This document shows, one piece after another, positions 6,441 to 6,526 of a stretch of DNA of 6,526 nt. Every line of letters begins with the position of its first letter. Position 1 is the stretch's first letter. The position numbers were made by a program, and so were the translations under genes. The notes below the pieces were generated by a model. It was not told where the DNA came from. It saw nothing but the letters and a program-made list of their open reading frames with translations, and did not search any database. Source of the stretch: Clostridia bacterium (GTDB taxonomy: Bacteria; Bacillota; Clostridia; Oscillospirales; Acutalibacteraceae); assembly GCA_900763035.1 (NCBI GenBank), contig CAAFIS010000348.1, positions 1 through 6,526 of the forward strand, given 5' to 3'.

Positions 6441-6450
6441 GAAAAGTCAA
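6422..6450 (-). promoter_or_regulatory. putP promoter, extended -10
   Basis: On the minus strand TTGACT (6450-6445) and TAAAAT (6427-6422) are 17 nt apart, and TGG precedes the -10 (6430-6428). Transcription would start near 6414-6416, giving a leader of about 26-28 nt that carries the GAGGGG ribosome binding site. A 7-bp inverted repeat brackets the -10 element. Confidence 0.72.
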
Positions 6451-6526
6451 CATCTATCGCAAAAAACGGGGATCGAGGAGACACGCACAGCTTGTCAAAG
6501 AACCCCAAAGCCAATTGCGGCGGAGG
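6451..6526. other. Right-edge intergenic segment, possible leader of an outward gene
   Basis: No open reading frame of note is visible here. The last bases read GCGGCGGAGG, and GGAGG at 6522-6526 would make a good ribosome binding site for a plus-strand gene starting just beyond the window, divergent from putP. A TTGACA on the minus strand (6498-6493) lacks a matching -10 at 16-18 nt. No convincing plus-strand promoter was found. Confidence 0.25.

Noticed and set aside
1..6526. Catabolite-control (cre-type) sites, CRISPR repeats, insertion-sequence ends, tRNA genes and riboswitches
   Set aside because: I looked for these by eye in the gaps (1-46, 1845-1916, 3417-3509, 4782-4843, 6389-6526) and saw no match worth reporting.

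Overview
The window looks like a carbohydrate-use locus from a GC-rich (roughly 60% by eye) bacterium, most likely a gut-type Bacillota/Clostridia. The reasons are: ABC sugar permeases without a dedicated ATPase gene nearby, strong purine-rich ribosome binding sites, TG-extended -10 promoters, a short intrinsic terminator, and cytoplasmic glycosidases without signal peptides. The taxonomic placement is inference from style, not from a marker gene.

Layout: four genes run rightwards (about 47-4781). Two binding-protein-dependent sugar permeases (MalF-like and MalG-like, overlapping by 8 nt) are followed by a compact GH78 (alpha-L-rhamnosidase-type) protein and then a Gfo/Idh/MocA protein of the GH109 (NAD-dependent glycosidase) type. 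The substrate-binding protein is not in the window and probably lies just upstream. No ATPase is present, so a shared MsmX-type ATPase elsewhere is the likely energiser. Together the genes suggest import of an oligosaccharide or glycoside and its cleavage inside the cell, first by a rhamnosidase-like enzyme and then by a redox-assisted glycosidase; the actual sugar is not determined by the sequence.

Regulation is visible in three places. A perfect 13-bp hairpin without a T-run separates the permeases from the GH78 gene. A near-consensus extended -10 promoter followed at once by a perfect 16-bp palindrome sits in front of the GH109-like gene, so that gene can probably be expressed and repressed on its own. 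A bidirectional terminator at about 4793-4826 divides this block from the gene on the other strand.

The fifth gene (4844-6388, minus strand) is a full-length Na+/proline symporter, PutP, with its own extended -10 promoter; it converges on the sugar operon and appears functionally unrelated. No mobile element, CRISPR array, tRNA or rRNA was seen. The longest non-coding stretch is the 138 nt at the right edge, which holds the putP promoter. I did not find a radically new system; the most interesting points are the GH78 variant with Asp at the usual general-acid Glu position, its pairing with a GH109-like enzyme, the promoter-operator module between them, and a strong excess of GATC sites.
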